A stretch of DNA of 64,000 bases from RGIG9115 sp045649825 (GTDB lineage: Bacteria; Bacillota; Clostridia; UBA1381). The translations under genes were made by a program, and so were the position numbers. The notes under the pieces were generated by a model. It was not told the DNA's origin. It saw only the letters and a list, made by a program, of their open reading frames with translations, and did no database searches. How positions within the stretch are numbered: the stretch's first letter is position 1; the number at the start of each line of letters is the position of its first letter. The DNA is taken from the NCBI GenBank assembly GCA_045649825.1, contig JAZRQO010000021.1, positions 26,711-90,710 of the forward strand. Direction: 5' to 3'. Of the stretch, positions 32,939 to 40,792 are shown one piece after another.

Positions 32939-34570
32939 TTACGACAAATTTATACTTCTTATTTTCTCTCTCAATTTAAGCACATACGACGGAGAAACGG
33001 AAAGCTCATCTATACCCATTTTCACAAACACTTCTGTAAGCGAAAGGTCACCTGCAAGCTCTCCGCATATTCCAACCCATGCACCGCTATTATGAGCATT
33101 TTGTGCAGACATTTCTATAAGCTGTAATACCGCTTCGTGGTGAGGATTGCAAAACTCATCAAGCTCTGGATTTTGCCTGTCGCAAGCCAGTGTATACTGA
33201 ATAAGGTCGTTTGTACCTATACTAAAAAAGTCTACAAGAGGTGCAAGCTTGCTGCTGATTAATGCAGCGGCTGGTGTTTCTATCATTATTCCGTGTTCAA
33301 CAGTTTCTGAAAACTGTATCTGCTCCGCCTTAAGTTGAGCTTTTACCAAATCGCACAAACTCAGTATCTCCTCTACCTCACCGACGGATGTTATCATAGG
33401 GAACATTATCCCCAAATCCCCGAACACAGAGGCTCTGTACAAAGCTCTGAGCTGAACTTTGAAAACCTCAGGGCGTTTAAGGCAAAGTCTGATTGCCCTC
33501 ATCCCCAAAGCAGGGTTTTCTTCAGGCTTTAAATTAAAATAATCAACCCGTTTATCTGCTCCTATATCGAGAGTTCTGATTATAACCTTCTTTCCTGCCA
33601 TGCTTTCAAGCACGCGCTTGTATACCTGAAACTGCTTTTCTTCGTCAGGGTAATCCTCACTCTCAAGATAAATAAATTCACTTCTGAAAAGACCTATTCC
33701 CGCCGCATCATTTATAAGAACTGAGGCAATATTATCTGCACTGCCTATATTGGCATAAATATTAATCCTCTTTCCGTCAAGGGTTATATCTTCTTTCCCT
33801 TTAAGTTCACGCAGAAGCTTACTTTTTTCGATTTCATCATTTTGTTTACTACGTGCTTTGCTGAGTGTTATCTCATCAGGATTTGAAACAAACTCACCTG
33901 TGAACCCGTCTGCAATCGCCATGTCGCCTTCGTTAATATCTGAAAGAAACTCATCTCCCAAGCCTATAATCGCAGGTATATTCATTGTTCTTGCAAGAAT
34001 AGCTGTGTGGGAATTTGAAGACCCGTGAGCTGTTACGAATGCAAGGACATTTTCTTTGTCAAGTGAAACCGTTTCACTGGGCGCAAGGTCGTCGGCACAG
34101 ATTATAACCTTTTCATCAGACTTTACATCGCCGCTTCGCTCCTTTGACAGGCAGGCTATTATCCTGTTTGATACATCCCTTATATCTGCCTCTCTCGCCT
34201 GCATATAGCTATCGTCCATTGCCGAAAACATCTCTCTGAAATTATCCGAGGTTACTGCAACTGCATATTCCGCATTAACCTTTTGATTTTCTATAATGCT
34301 TAATATTGCATCGTTATAGTCTTCATCCTCCACCATCATCATATGGATTTCAAAAATCTGTGCATTGGTTTCGCCCACTTCTACAAGGGCTTTGCCGTAA
34401 ATCTCCTGAAGCTGTGCAAGGGCCTTTTCCTTTGCACCTTTAAACCTTATTATTTCCTTATCTGTATTCTCAACACTTTCACGTCTGACTTCAGGTTCGT
34501 TACGGTTAAAAACCGATACTTTGCCGATAGCTATCCCCGCATTAACGCTTTTACCCGTACTTTTTTTCAT
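32939..34570 (-). CDS. ptsI: Phosphoenolpyruvate-protein phosphotransferase (PTS enzyme I)
   Basis: 543 residues, slightly shorter than the usual 570. The phosphohistidine loop AHGSSNSHTAILARTMNIPAI places the active His near residue 188. C-terminal PEP-binding blocks are GLFRSEFIYLESEDYPDEE, IRTLDIGADKRVDYF, EENPALGMRAIR and FFSIGTNDLIQYTLACDR. It passes phosphate from PEP to HPr, encoded 17 bases upstream. Third gene of the PTS operon. Confidence 0.96.
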   Translation of the reverse strand: MKKSTGKSVNAGIAIGKVSVFNRNEPEVRRESVENTDKEIIRFKGAKEKALAQLQEIYGKALVEVGETNAQIFEIHMMMVEDEDYNDAILSIIENQKVNAEYAVAVTSDNFREMFSAMDDSYMQAREADIRDVSNRIIACLSKERSGDVKSDEKVIICADDLAPSETVSLDKENVLAFVTAHGSSNSHTAILARTMNIPAIIGLGDEFLSDINEGDMAIADGFTGEFVSNPDEITLSKARSKQNDEIEKSKLLRELKGKEDITLDGKRINIYANIGSADNIASVLINDAAGIGLFRSEFIYLESEDYPDEEKQFQVYKRVLESMAGKKVIIRTLDIGADKRVDYFNLKPEENPALGMRAIRLCLKRPEVFKVQLRALYRASVFGDLGIMFPMITSVGEVEEILSLCDLVKAQLKAEQIQFSETVEHGIMIETPAAALISSKLAPLVDFFSIGTNDLIQYTLACDRQNPELDEFCNPHHEAVLQLIEMSAQNAHNSGAWVGICGELAGDLSLTEVFVKMGIDELSVSPSYVLKLREKIRSINLS

Positions 34571-34587
34571 CGCGTATCCCTTTCAGA

Positions 34588-34845
34588 TTACAGATTTTGT
34601 TCCATAAAGCTCTTAAGCTTTTCTATCGCTTCAATTTCATCTGTGCCTTCTGCACTGATACTTACAGTGTCGCCGCACTTTATCCCCATACCCATGAGCG
34701 CAATAAGCTTTGTTGCATCTACAGAATTATTACCCTTTGTAAGAATAATTCTACTCTCAAAGGATTTTGCAAGCTTTGAAAGAACTCCCGCAGGTCTTGC
34801 ATGAATTCCTATTTCATCCTTTATTGTATAACTGAACTCCTGCAT
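34588..34845 (-). CDS. ptsH: Phosphocarrier protein HPr (lysine at the Ser46 position)
   Basis: 85 residues starting at ATG 34845, 7 bases after GGGAGG. The catalytic motif GIHARPAG puts the phospho-His at position 15. The usual regulatory serine region (LKSIMGVMSLG in Bacillus) reads ATKLIALMGMG here, giving Lys at position 46. HPr kinase could therefore not phosphorylate the canonical site, which would prevent P-Ser-HPr/CcpA-type signalling through this copy. It sits between the EIICBA and enzyme I genes, so a transport role is clear. Confidence 0.94.
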   Translation of the reverse strand: MQEFSYTIKDEIGIHARPAGVLSKLAKSFESRIILTKGNNSVDATKLIALMGMGIKCGDTVSISAEGTDEIEAIEKLKSFMEQNL

Positions 34846-34862
34846 AAACACACCTCCCTTTT

Positions 34863-36944
34863 TTATTTTTTAATATCAAGAACTTTTTTGCCATGGACCA
34901 TTTTACCTTTGGAAACAGGAGTGATGGCACTATAATCTTCAGTATTACACACAATCATTGCAGAGGTCAGCTTAAAGCCCTCTTTTCTTATGTTATCCAT
35001 ATCAAAGCTTATAAGAAGGTCGCCTTTTTTAATACTGTCGCCCTGTGATACGTGAGCCTCAAAGTATTTACCCTTTAGCTTAACTGTATCAATACCGATA
35101 TGAAGGAGAACTTCGCAGCCGTCTTTTGAAAGGATATTTATTGCGTGATTTGTTCCGAAAACAGAAGCTACCTCTCCGTCGCAAGGAGCATATAGTTTGC
35201 CTGACATAGGCTTTAATCCTATGCCGTTACCAAGAACTCCTGTTGAAAATACATCATCTTCTACTGCCTCAATAGGGATTATTTCTCCGTCCATCGGTGA
35301 ATATAGCTCAGTATCAGAAACTTCCCTTTCGGCATTTTCAAAAGGAGCAGGGGTATGAGAAGCTCCGCTTTCCATATAATCCTCAAGATTTGACTTTATA
35401 ACCGAAACCCTGGGGCCGTATATAATCTGAACCCCGTTTCCTTTTTTAATAACACCCGAAGCTCCGCTTTTTTTAAGAGCAGGCTCTGAAACCTTTTCGC
35501 CATTTTTAACAGTAACACGAAGCCGTGTAGCACAGCAGTCAAGGTCCTGAATATTGTCCTTTCCGCCAAGTCCCTGGAGTATAAGCCCACTTGTTTCGTC
35601 ATGGTTGGATTTTGCATTATTTTTTTCGTTCATATCCTTACGTGTATACAGTTTTGTTTCCTCACCTTCGGCTTCCCTGCCCGGTGTTTTGTAATTGAAA
35701 CGGGTTATCATATAATAAAATACAAAATAATAAATAAATGCATACGCAATACCCACAATGATTATCCATATCCAGTTTGTTTTTGCATTACCCTGGAGAA
35801 TGCCGAAAAGTACAAGGTCAATTATACCGCCGGAAAAAGTCATACCCACGCCAACTCCGAAAATATGCATCAGCATAAAAGAAAGTCCTGCAAGCACACA
35901 GTGAACTATATACATAAGGGGCGCTACAAACAAAAACGTAAACTCAAGAGGCTCTGTTATACCTGTAAGCATTGCAGTAAGCGCTGCAGAAAGAAGAAGT
36001 CCACCTGCAAGCTTTTTCCTGTCAAGACGTGCCGCCCTGTACATAGCATATGCCGCACCGGGAAGACCAAAAATCATAAAGGGGAACTTACCTGACATAA
36101 ACCTCGTTGCCGCAACAGAAAATTCGGTGGTAGACCTTGAGGCAAGCTGAGCAAAATATATGTTCTGCGCACCCTGAACAAGCACTCCGTCAATCACCAT
36201 AGATCCGCCAAGCTCCGTTTGCCAGAAAGGCATATAGAAAACGTGATGCAATCCAAATGGTATCAGTGCTCTTTCAATTATTCCGTAAATCCACGTTCCC
36301 GCATATCCAGAACTCAGCACCAAAGCTCCAAGTCCTGAAATAAGCCTCTGCACAACCGGCCAGACAAAGAACATCAGCACACCAACGAGCAGGTATACTA
36401 TACTGCATATTATCGGCACAAATCTTGTTCCTCCAAAAAATGAAAGAACCTGGGGAAGTTCTATTTTATAGAACCTGTTATGAAGTGCCGCCACTCCAAG
36501 ACCAACTATAATACCACCGAAAACTCCCATTTGAAGAGATGTTATACCAAGTACCGTGGCAGTGGAGTTTGGAGCCATCGCTTCCACTCCCCCGTTTGCC
36601 GCAATGAGCGTGCTTATTGCACTGTGCATTATAAGATATGAAACTGCCCCCGCAAGAGCCGCAACTTCCTTTTCACGCTTTGCCATACCTATAGCAACAC
36701 CTATTGCAAAAAGCAAGGGGAGATTATCAAAAACCACACTTCCCGTCTTACTCATTATGTCGAGAACAGTATATAAAAAGCCGCCCTCGTATATTACATT
36801 GGTAAGTCGGTATGTTTCAAGGGTTGTGGGGTTTGTAAACGAGCTTCCTATTCCCAGAAGCAAGCCTGCAACGGGAAGCAGTGCAATCGGAAGCATAAAG
36901 GAGCGTCCCACACGCTGCAAAACCCCGAAAACTTTGTCCTTCAT
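34863..36944 (-). CDS. PTS glucose/N-acetylglucosamine-family transporter EIICBA
   Basis: 693-residue fused sugar permease. The EIIC domain (about residues 1-410) has about ten helices and the GITEPLEFTFLFVAPLMY signature. The EIIB domain (about 450-525) has DLDCCATRLRV with the phospho-Cys at 471. The EIIA domain (about 555-690) has the phospho-His in VLLHIGIDTVKL at 615. Phosphate runs PEP-EI-HPr-EIIA-EIIB-sugar. The operon EIICBA-HPr-EI resembles ptsGHI. Glucose is the likeliest substrate, but N-acetylglucosamine or a glucoside cannot be excluded. The leader carries a hairpin at 37007-37034. Confidence 0.9.
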   Translation of the reverse strand: MKDKVFGVLQRVGRSFMLPIALLPVAGLLLGIGSSFTNPTTLETYRLTNVIYEGGFLYTVLDIMSKTGSVVFDNLPLLFAIGVAIGMAKREKEVAALAGAVSYLIMHSAISTLIAANGGVEAMAPNSTATVLGITSLQMGVFGGIIVGLGVAALHNRFYKIELPQVLSFFGGTRFVPIICSIVYLLVGVLMFFVWPVVQRLISGLGALVLSSGYAGTWIYGIIERALIPFGLHHVFYMPFWQTELGGSMVIDGVLVQGAQNIYFAQLASRSTTEFSVAATRFMSGKFPFMIFGLPGAAYAMYRAARLDRKKLAGGLLLSAALTAMLTGITEPLEFTFLFVAPLMYIVHCVLAGLSFMLMHIFGVGVGMTFSGGIIDLVLFGILQGNAKTNWIWIIIVGIAYAFIYYFVFYYMITRFNYKTPGREAEGEETKLYTRKDMNEKNNAKSNHDETSGLILQGLGGKDNIQDLDCCATRLRVTVKNGEKVSEPALKKSGASGVIKKGNGVQIIYGPRVSVIKSNLEDYMESGASHTPAPFENAEREVSDTELYSPMDGEIIPIEAVEDDVFSTGVLGNGIGLKPMSGKLYAPCDGEVASVFGTNHAINILSKDGCEVLLHIGIDTVKLKGKYFEAHVSQGDSIKKGDLLISFDMDNIRKEGFKLTSAMIVCNTEDYSAITPVSKGKMVHGKKVLDIKK

Positions 36945-37006
36945 ATAAAAAATCCTCCTGTATGTTTTTTAATACCAACATTAAAGGCTGGTTAGACTAT
37001 CTTTAT

Positions 37007-37034
37007 ATATCTTTCCTTTTTTGTGGAAAGATAT
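37007..37034 (-). other. Hairpin in the leader of the PTS operon
   Basis: A 10-bp perfect stem ATATCTTTCC/GGAAAGATAT with an 8-base loop lies 63 bases before the EIICBA ATG. The position is reminiscent of GlcT-type antitermination leaders, but I see no clear RAT sequence and no T-run. Confidence 0.4.
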
Positions 37035-37046
37035 TCTTTAAAAGAA

Positions 37047-37087
37047 CAAAAAAATAAGCAACCGTTTGATTTTTACGGTTGCTTATT
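37047..37087 (-). terminator. Rho-independent terminator after the DHHW gene
   Basis: A 13-bp perfect stem AATAAGCAACCGT/ACGGTTGCTTATT with a 9-base loop and a T-rich tail on the minus strand. Confidence 0.88.
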
Positions 37088-37090
37088 CTA

Positions 37091-38287
37091 TTACTGATCG
37101 GGATTGTAAAGAGTGATTACGAAATGAGGCTCATATTCTGAAATATAGCTCGCAATGTCACCATGCCAGTTTCTCAGGTCTATAACTCTTGTTTCCTTTG
37201 CAGTAAGTGACATAAACGGTGAGAAAGGAAATCCGAATGAGTCCTGGAATATAAGGATTTTTTTATCGTTTTGGGAATTGTGATTAACCATTTGCATTTC
37301 TGCCACAAATCCGTCCATATACACTGAATACAAATCGGTGTATATTCCATTATCGCCAAAGCCTGCTGCAAGCTCTTCCTCAGAGGGACCGAACTTATCT
37401 TTTTCTACACGTTTTGGGCTCATTACCATATCGTAGAAGCTGCCGCGGTTTTCGTATACCGCGTCACCTGCAACTCTTTTTATTGAGTAATCGGTATCAA
37501 ATGCAGGTGTTATATATGTGAAATCCTCAACTCCTGCATAAAGGACGCCTGTACGTCTGCCCCAGGAACCGAGATAGCAATTATCCATAGTTGCGAAATC
37601 AAAATTACTTTTATCTGTTAAAAGCTCAATTTCTTTATCGGAGCAATAGTTAAAATTTTCTGAAAGGTATTTTGCAAATTCTCCTGCCGCATAAAACGCA
37701 GTGGGGACTGTCCAGTGGTGGTCTGTTTTATAAAATAATTCGTTCAAAGGGATTTCAGTGTTATTTTCAAGAACAGCTCTCAAATCATACACATCCACAT
37801 TCATATTCTTCATTTGAGATATAAACATATCTGCATTTGAATTAGCCTTTGTTGTGAAGCCTGCAGGCAATTGCTCTTTTGCATATGAGGGAAGAATCTT
37901 AAATGGCGCCTGAACATAAATCTGTGTAATACCCTCCGCCTTGCAGGCGTCGGTGATTTTACTCAAGTTTTCGGCATATCCCGAAAAGTCCTTATCCCCG
38001 GGAAGTGATGTTAGCTGCCCCCATTTATTTCTGATTATCTTACCTGTTTCGGGGTCCTCAACGGCATTGTTACCAATCCATTTCTGGGTAAGTCCCTGGC
38101 CTTCAATTATCTCCTGCCTTAAAAAGAGATTTGTCTTAAAATCGTTTTCAAAACCGGTGATTGTAAATTCCGGTGTGCCGGATGATTTATATTTATTTGT
38201 AAGATTTAATACTGACATTATTGCCATAGCAAATATTATTGCGAGAAATAAGCAAACGGTTATTATCTGTTTTATTCTTTCTTTCAA
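37091..38287 (-). CDS. DHHW-family (AlgJ/AlgX-like) membrane-anchored acyltransfer protein
   Basis: 398 residues. An N-terminal membrane helix (about residues 8-28) anchors an extracytoplasmic domain. FYKTDHHWTVPTAFYAAGEF carries Asp189-His190-His191-Trp192, and IFQDSFGFPFSPF carries a candidate nucleophile Ser350, the arrangement of SGNH-like O-acetyltransferases. It lies directly downstream of an MBOAT gene, the standard pair that moves acetyl groups across the membrane onto polysaccharide or teichoic acid. TTG at 38287 fits an AGAGGTG ribosome binding site 7 bases upstream; a TTG at 38305 is possible. Target polymer unknown. Confidence 0.83.
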   Translation of the reverse strand: MKERIKQIITVCLFLAIIFAMAIMSVLNLTNKYKSSGTPEFTITGFENDFKTNLFLRQEIIEGQGLTQKWIGNNAVEDPETGKIIRNKWGQLTSLPGDKDFSGYAENLSKITDACKAEGITQIYVQAPFKILPSYAKEQLPAGFTTKANSNADMFISQMKNMNVDVYDLRAVLENNTEIPLNELFYKTDHHWTVPTAFYAAGEFAKYLSENFNYCSDKEIELLTDKSNFDFATMDNCYLGSWGRRTGVLYAGVEDFTYITPAFDTDYSIKRVAGDAVYENRGSFYDMVMSPKRVEKDKFGPSEEELAAGFGDNGIYTDLYSVYMDGFVAEMQMVNHNSQNDKKILIFQDSFGFPFSPFMSLTAKETRVIDLRNWHGDIASYISEYEPHFVITLYNPDQ

Positions 38288-38305
38288 AGCCTGTTCACCT
38301 CTCAA

Positions 38306-39694
38306 TCAGAAATTGAAATAAATAAATACATTATATCCGCCCTTTACAATGTAAAGAACAGAAAGTGCAAAAATTGCAAAGTATGCAAGGGTTGAAACTA
38401 TCCAGGGTATCCTTACTTTTTTGTTAAGCCAGACACCAAGAGGCGTCATACAAACAAGGCCCGAAAGAATGCCAAGCCCATGCTCACGGATATTCATAAG
38501 AGCAAGTCCGTCTCCTGTGAAATTAGGAGTAAACATACGAATCATATACTCCCATGCACCTGAAATTGACGTACTTCTGAAAAGTACCCATCCAAGCATA
38601 ACAAAAAGCATTGTATAAATATAGCGTACCCAAGCCGGAATTTTATTAAAGGGCTTAAAATACTTCTCAAAGAACTGAAGTACGAAATAGAACAATCCCC
38701 ATGCGATAAAGGTCCAGTTTGCACCGTGCCATATACCCGTTGCAAGCCATACAACAAAGAGATTGAACACACGGCGTGCAACTGTTTTAGAACGGCTGCC
38801 ACCCAAGGGGAAATACAGGTAATCACGAAACCACGTCTGCATAGATATATGCCATCTGCGCCAGAACTCGGTAATTGATTTTGAAATATACGGGTAGTTG
38901 AAGTTTTCTTCAAAGGTAAATCCGAACATTTTTCCAAGACCTATTGCCATATCGGAATAGCCCGAAAAGTCGAAGTATATCATAAGCGTGTAGGCAATAA
39001 TTCCAAGCCACGCCATAGGAGTTGACAAAAGCTCGGGATCCATATCAAATGCCATATCGGATACAAGAGCAAGGGTGTTTGCAAGCATAACCTTTTTGCC
39101 AAGACCAACAATAAAGCGTCTGATACCGTAAGAGAACATTTCAAGAGTTTCAGTCCTCACCCTTATCTGTGCCGCAACCGTTTCATAGCGAACGATAGGA
39201 CCTGCAATAAGCTGGGGGAAGAAAGAGACATAAAGAGCAAGATCGAAAGGATTTTTCTGGACCTGTTCTTTGCCTCGGTAAACATCAATAACATAGGACA
39301 TTGCCTGGAAAGTAAAGAACGAAATACCGATTGGCAACGCTATATTCTTAAGTGGTATCATAGTTCCAAACAGTGCATTTACATTGGCTATTGAAAAATC
39401 AAGATATTTATACACAAACAAAAGTGAAAGGTTAACTAAAACCGCAGCCGAAAGAAACACTTTTTTCAGAAACATATTTTCCATTCTGTGCATAAGAAGT
39501 CCGAAAATGTAGTTAAGCACAATGGACGCAAGCATTACAAAAACAAATCTCGGCTCGCCCCAACCGTAGAATAATATACTCGCAATAAGAAGAACAGTAT
39601 TTCTGACTCTTATTCCGAAAGGTTTCATAATATAATAAAGCAGAATAACTGCAGGTAAAAACAAAAACAGGAAAATTTCACTACAAAAAAGCAC
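38306..39694 (-). CDS. MBOAT-family O-acyltransferase (AlgI/PatA-like)
   Basis: 462-residue membrane-bound O-acyltransferase with about ten helices. YFDFSGYSDMAIGLGKMFGF and FWRRWHISMQTWFRDYLYFPLGG are AlgI-family blocks, and LATGIWHGANWTFIAWGLF holds the conserved His323. It passes an acyl group, normally acetyl, from the cytoplasm to the DHHW partner encoded just downstream. The start is GTG at 39694 after GGAGG. A consensus promoter lies 32 bases upstream. Confidence 0.92.
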   Translation of the reverse strand: MLFCSEIFLFLFLPAVILLYYIMKPFGIRVRNTVLLIASILFYGWGEPRFVFVMLASIVLNYIFGLLMHRMENMFLKKVFLSAAVLVNLSLLFVYKYLDFSIANVNALFGTMIPLKNIALPIGISFFTFQAMSYVIDVYRGKEQVQKNPFDLALYVSFFPQLIAGPIVRYETVAAQIRVRTETLEMFSYGIRRFIVGLGKKVMLANTLALVSDMAFDMDPELLSTPMAWLGIIAYTLMIYFDFSGYSDMAIGLGKMFGFTFEENFNYPYISKSITEFWRRWHISMQTWFRDYLYFPLGGSRSKTVARRVFNLFVVWLATGIWHGANWTFIAWGLFYFVLQFFEKYFKPFNKIPAWVRYIYTMLFVMLGWVLFRSTSISGAWEYMIRMFTPNFTGDGLALMNIREHGLGILSGLVCMTPLGVWLNKKVRIPWIVSTLAYFAIFALSVLYIVKGGYNVFIYFNF

Positions 39695-39725
39695 CTTACA
39701 TTACCTCCGTAACTAAATCTATATC

Positions 39726-39754
39726 ATTATATCAAAACACCCACGCTATGTCAA
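39726..39754 (-). promoter_or_regulatory. Sigma-A promoter of the MBOAT-DHHW operon
   Basis: On the minus strand TTGACA (39754-39749), a 17-base spacer and TATAAT (39731-39726), exact consensus. Confidence 0.88.
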
Positions 39755-39801
39755 CAAATTTCGACTATTAATAATTTTTCATATATTTTTGCATAATTGT
39801 A

Positions 39802-39830
39802 TTGACTTTTGGGAGATAAAGTGGTAATAT
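39802..39830 (+). promoter_or_regulatory. Sigma-A promoter of riboswitch-folT
   Basis: TTGACT (39802-39807), a 17-base spacer and TAATAT (39825-39830), shortly before the riboswitch. Confidence 0.75.
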
Positions 39831-39843
39831 ATTACTTGAAAAT

Positions 39844-39948
39844 TAAAACCAGAGCAGGTATTATGCGTTAAGTGTCAGAAAATGGGAGTAGAGTTTCTGA
39901 ACGAAAAGTCTTCGGGCTTGCGGTATAATATTCCATCCGCTGTTTTAA
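39844..39948 (+). ncRNA. Tetrahydrofolate (THF) riboswitch
   Basis: The conserved core elements of the THF aptamer appear in order: ATGCGTTAAGTG, AATGGGAG, a terminal hairpin (AGTCTTCGGGCTT), TGCGGTATAATATT and CCATCCGCTG. TATTAT pairs with ATAATA as the internal helix. It lies directly before a folate-type ECF transporter gene, the typical regulon of this riboswitch. Boundaries are approximate by about 10 bases. Confidence 0.85.
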
Positions 39949-39972
39949 AAATAGGTATATTTTTTATTACAG

Positions 39973-39998
39973 CCCCTGCTTTGTAAGGGGATTTTTTT
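39973..39998 (+). promoter_or_regulatory. Riboswitch expression platform (Shine-Dalgarno sequestration/terminator-like hairpin)
   Basis: CCCCT (39973-39977) pairs with AGGGG (39986-39990), which is also the ribosome binding site of folT; seven T residues follow up to the ATG at 39999. The hairpin could block translation, terminate transcription, or both when folate is plentiful. Confidence 0.7.
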
Positions 39999-40745
39999 AT
40001 GAAGAAAATTGATATTCACAAGCTGACACTTTCGTCAGTTTTAATAGCTATAGCTCTCGTCCTGTCCACCATGAGCCATATGATTTATTTTTCAGGCGGT
40101 GCGGGGATGAGAATTGGCTTTTCATCTTACATATCCGTCCTTCCGGCATTTTTGTTCGGTCCCTTATGGGGCGGGCTTACAATGGGTATTATGGATGTTC
40201 TTGCATTCGTAATCAAACCGGAGGGCGGATATCTTCTCCCTCTCACCCTGACTGCAATCGCAGGCGGTGTTATGAGGGGTGCACTATGGAAGGTACTGAA
40301 AGGAAGAAAGCTTCCTATTATCCCTTGCATATGTGCATTTACAATGATTTTTGTTTGGGGAGTTATAAATAGCTTTGCCATTGGTTATGAGAGCTCTTAC
40401 GGAGAGTTTCTAAGAAGCTTTAATGCAAAATCAGCTCTTTTTATTCATCTCCCCATAATCTTTTCAGGGCTTGTGATAGTTTTTACAATAATTAATCACG
40501 GGCTTAAGAAAACAAAATTTCATTCCGATGGGTTTGTTACCGTGCTGATTACACTGATGATTGCAAACATTGCAGTGACTACGGCAAACACCTTTCTCCT
40601 CATGGCATTTATACCAAGCCTTTCAAAGCTTGGATTTACTGTTTTCTATTTGCCAAGACTTGCAGAGGAAATAGCCAACACATCGATGCAAGCAGTAGTG
40701 GTGAGCTATCTTCTTAAAATATCGAAAAGGATAATCAGGAATTAA
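39999..40745 (+). CDS. folT: ECF transporter folate-family substrate-binding subunit FolT
   Basis: 248-residue membrane protein with about six helices (LTLSSVLIAIALVLSTMSHM; MRIGFSSYISVLPAFLFGPLWGGLTMGIMDVLAFVI). The MRIGFSSY-like and FGPLWGG blocks are typical of folate-type S components. It captures folate and works with the shared EcfA/A'/T energising module, which is not in the window. Control by the upstream THF riboswitch strongly supports the substrate. AAGGGG lies 8 bases before the ATG. Confidence 0.92.
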   Translation: MKKIDIHKLTLSSVLIAIALVLSTMSHMIYFSGGAGMRIGFSSYISVLPAFLFGPLWGGLTMGIMDVLAFVIKPEGGYLLPLTLTAIAGGVMRGALWKVLKGRKLPIIPCICAFTMIFVWGVINSFAIGYESSYGEFLRSFNAKSALFIHLPIIFSGLVIVFTIINHGLKKTKFHSDGFVTVLITLMIANIAVTTANTFLLMAFIPSLSKLGFTVFYLPRLAEEIANTSMQAVVVSYLLKISKRIIRN

Positions 40746-40748
40746 AAA

Positions 40749-40792
40749 AATAACTGTGTTGCAATTCACAATTCGCAACACAGTTATTTTTT
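40749..40792. terminator. Bidirectional terminator between folT and the YcdB/SLH gene
   Basis: Stem AATAACTGTGTTGC/GCAACACAGTTATT (14 bp) with an A-run on the left and a T-run on the right, between convergent genes. Confidence 0.88.

Larger units (their letters stand above)
39695..39998. other. 304-base divergent region between the MBOAT gene and folT
   Basis: Contains two divergent sigma-A promoters and the THF riboswitch with its expression platform, each listed separately. No additional gene. Confidence 0.8.

Noticed and set aside
36945..37046. GlcT/LicT-type RAT antiterminator before the PTS operon
   Set aside because: A hairpin is present, but no RAT motif overlapping a T-tailed terminator could be identified.
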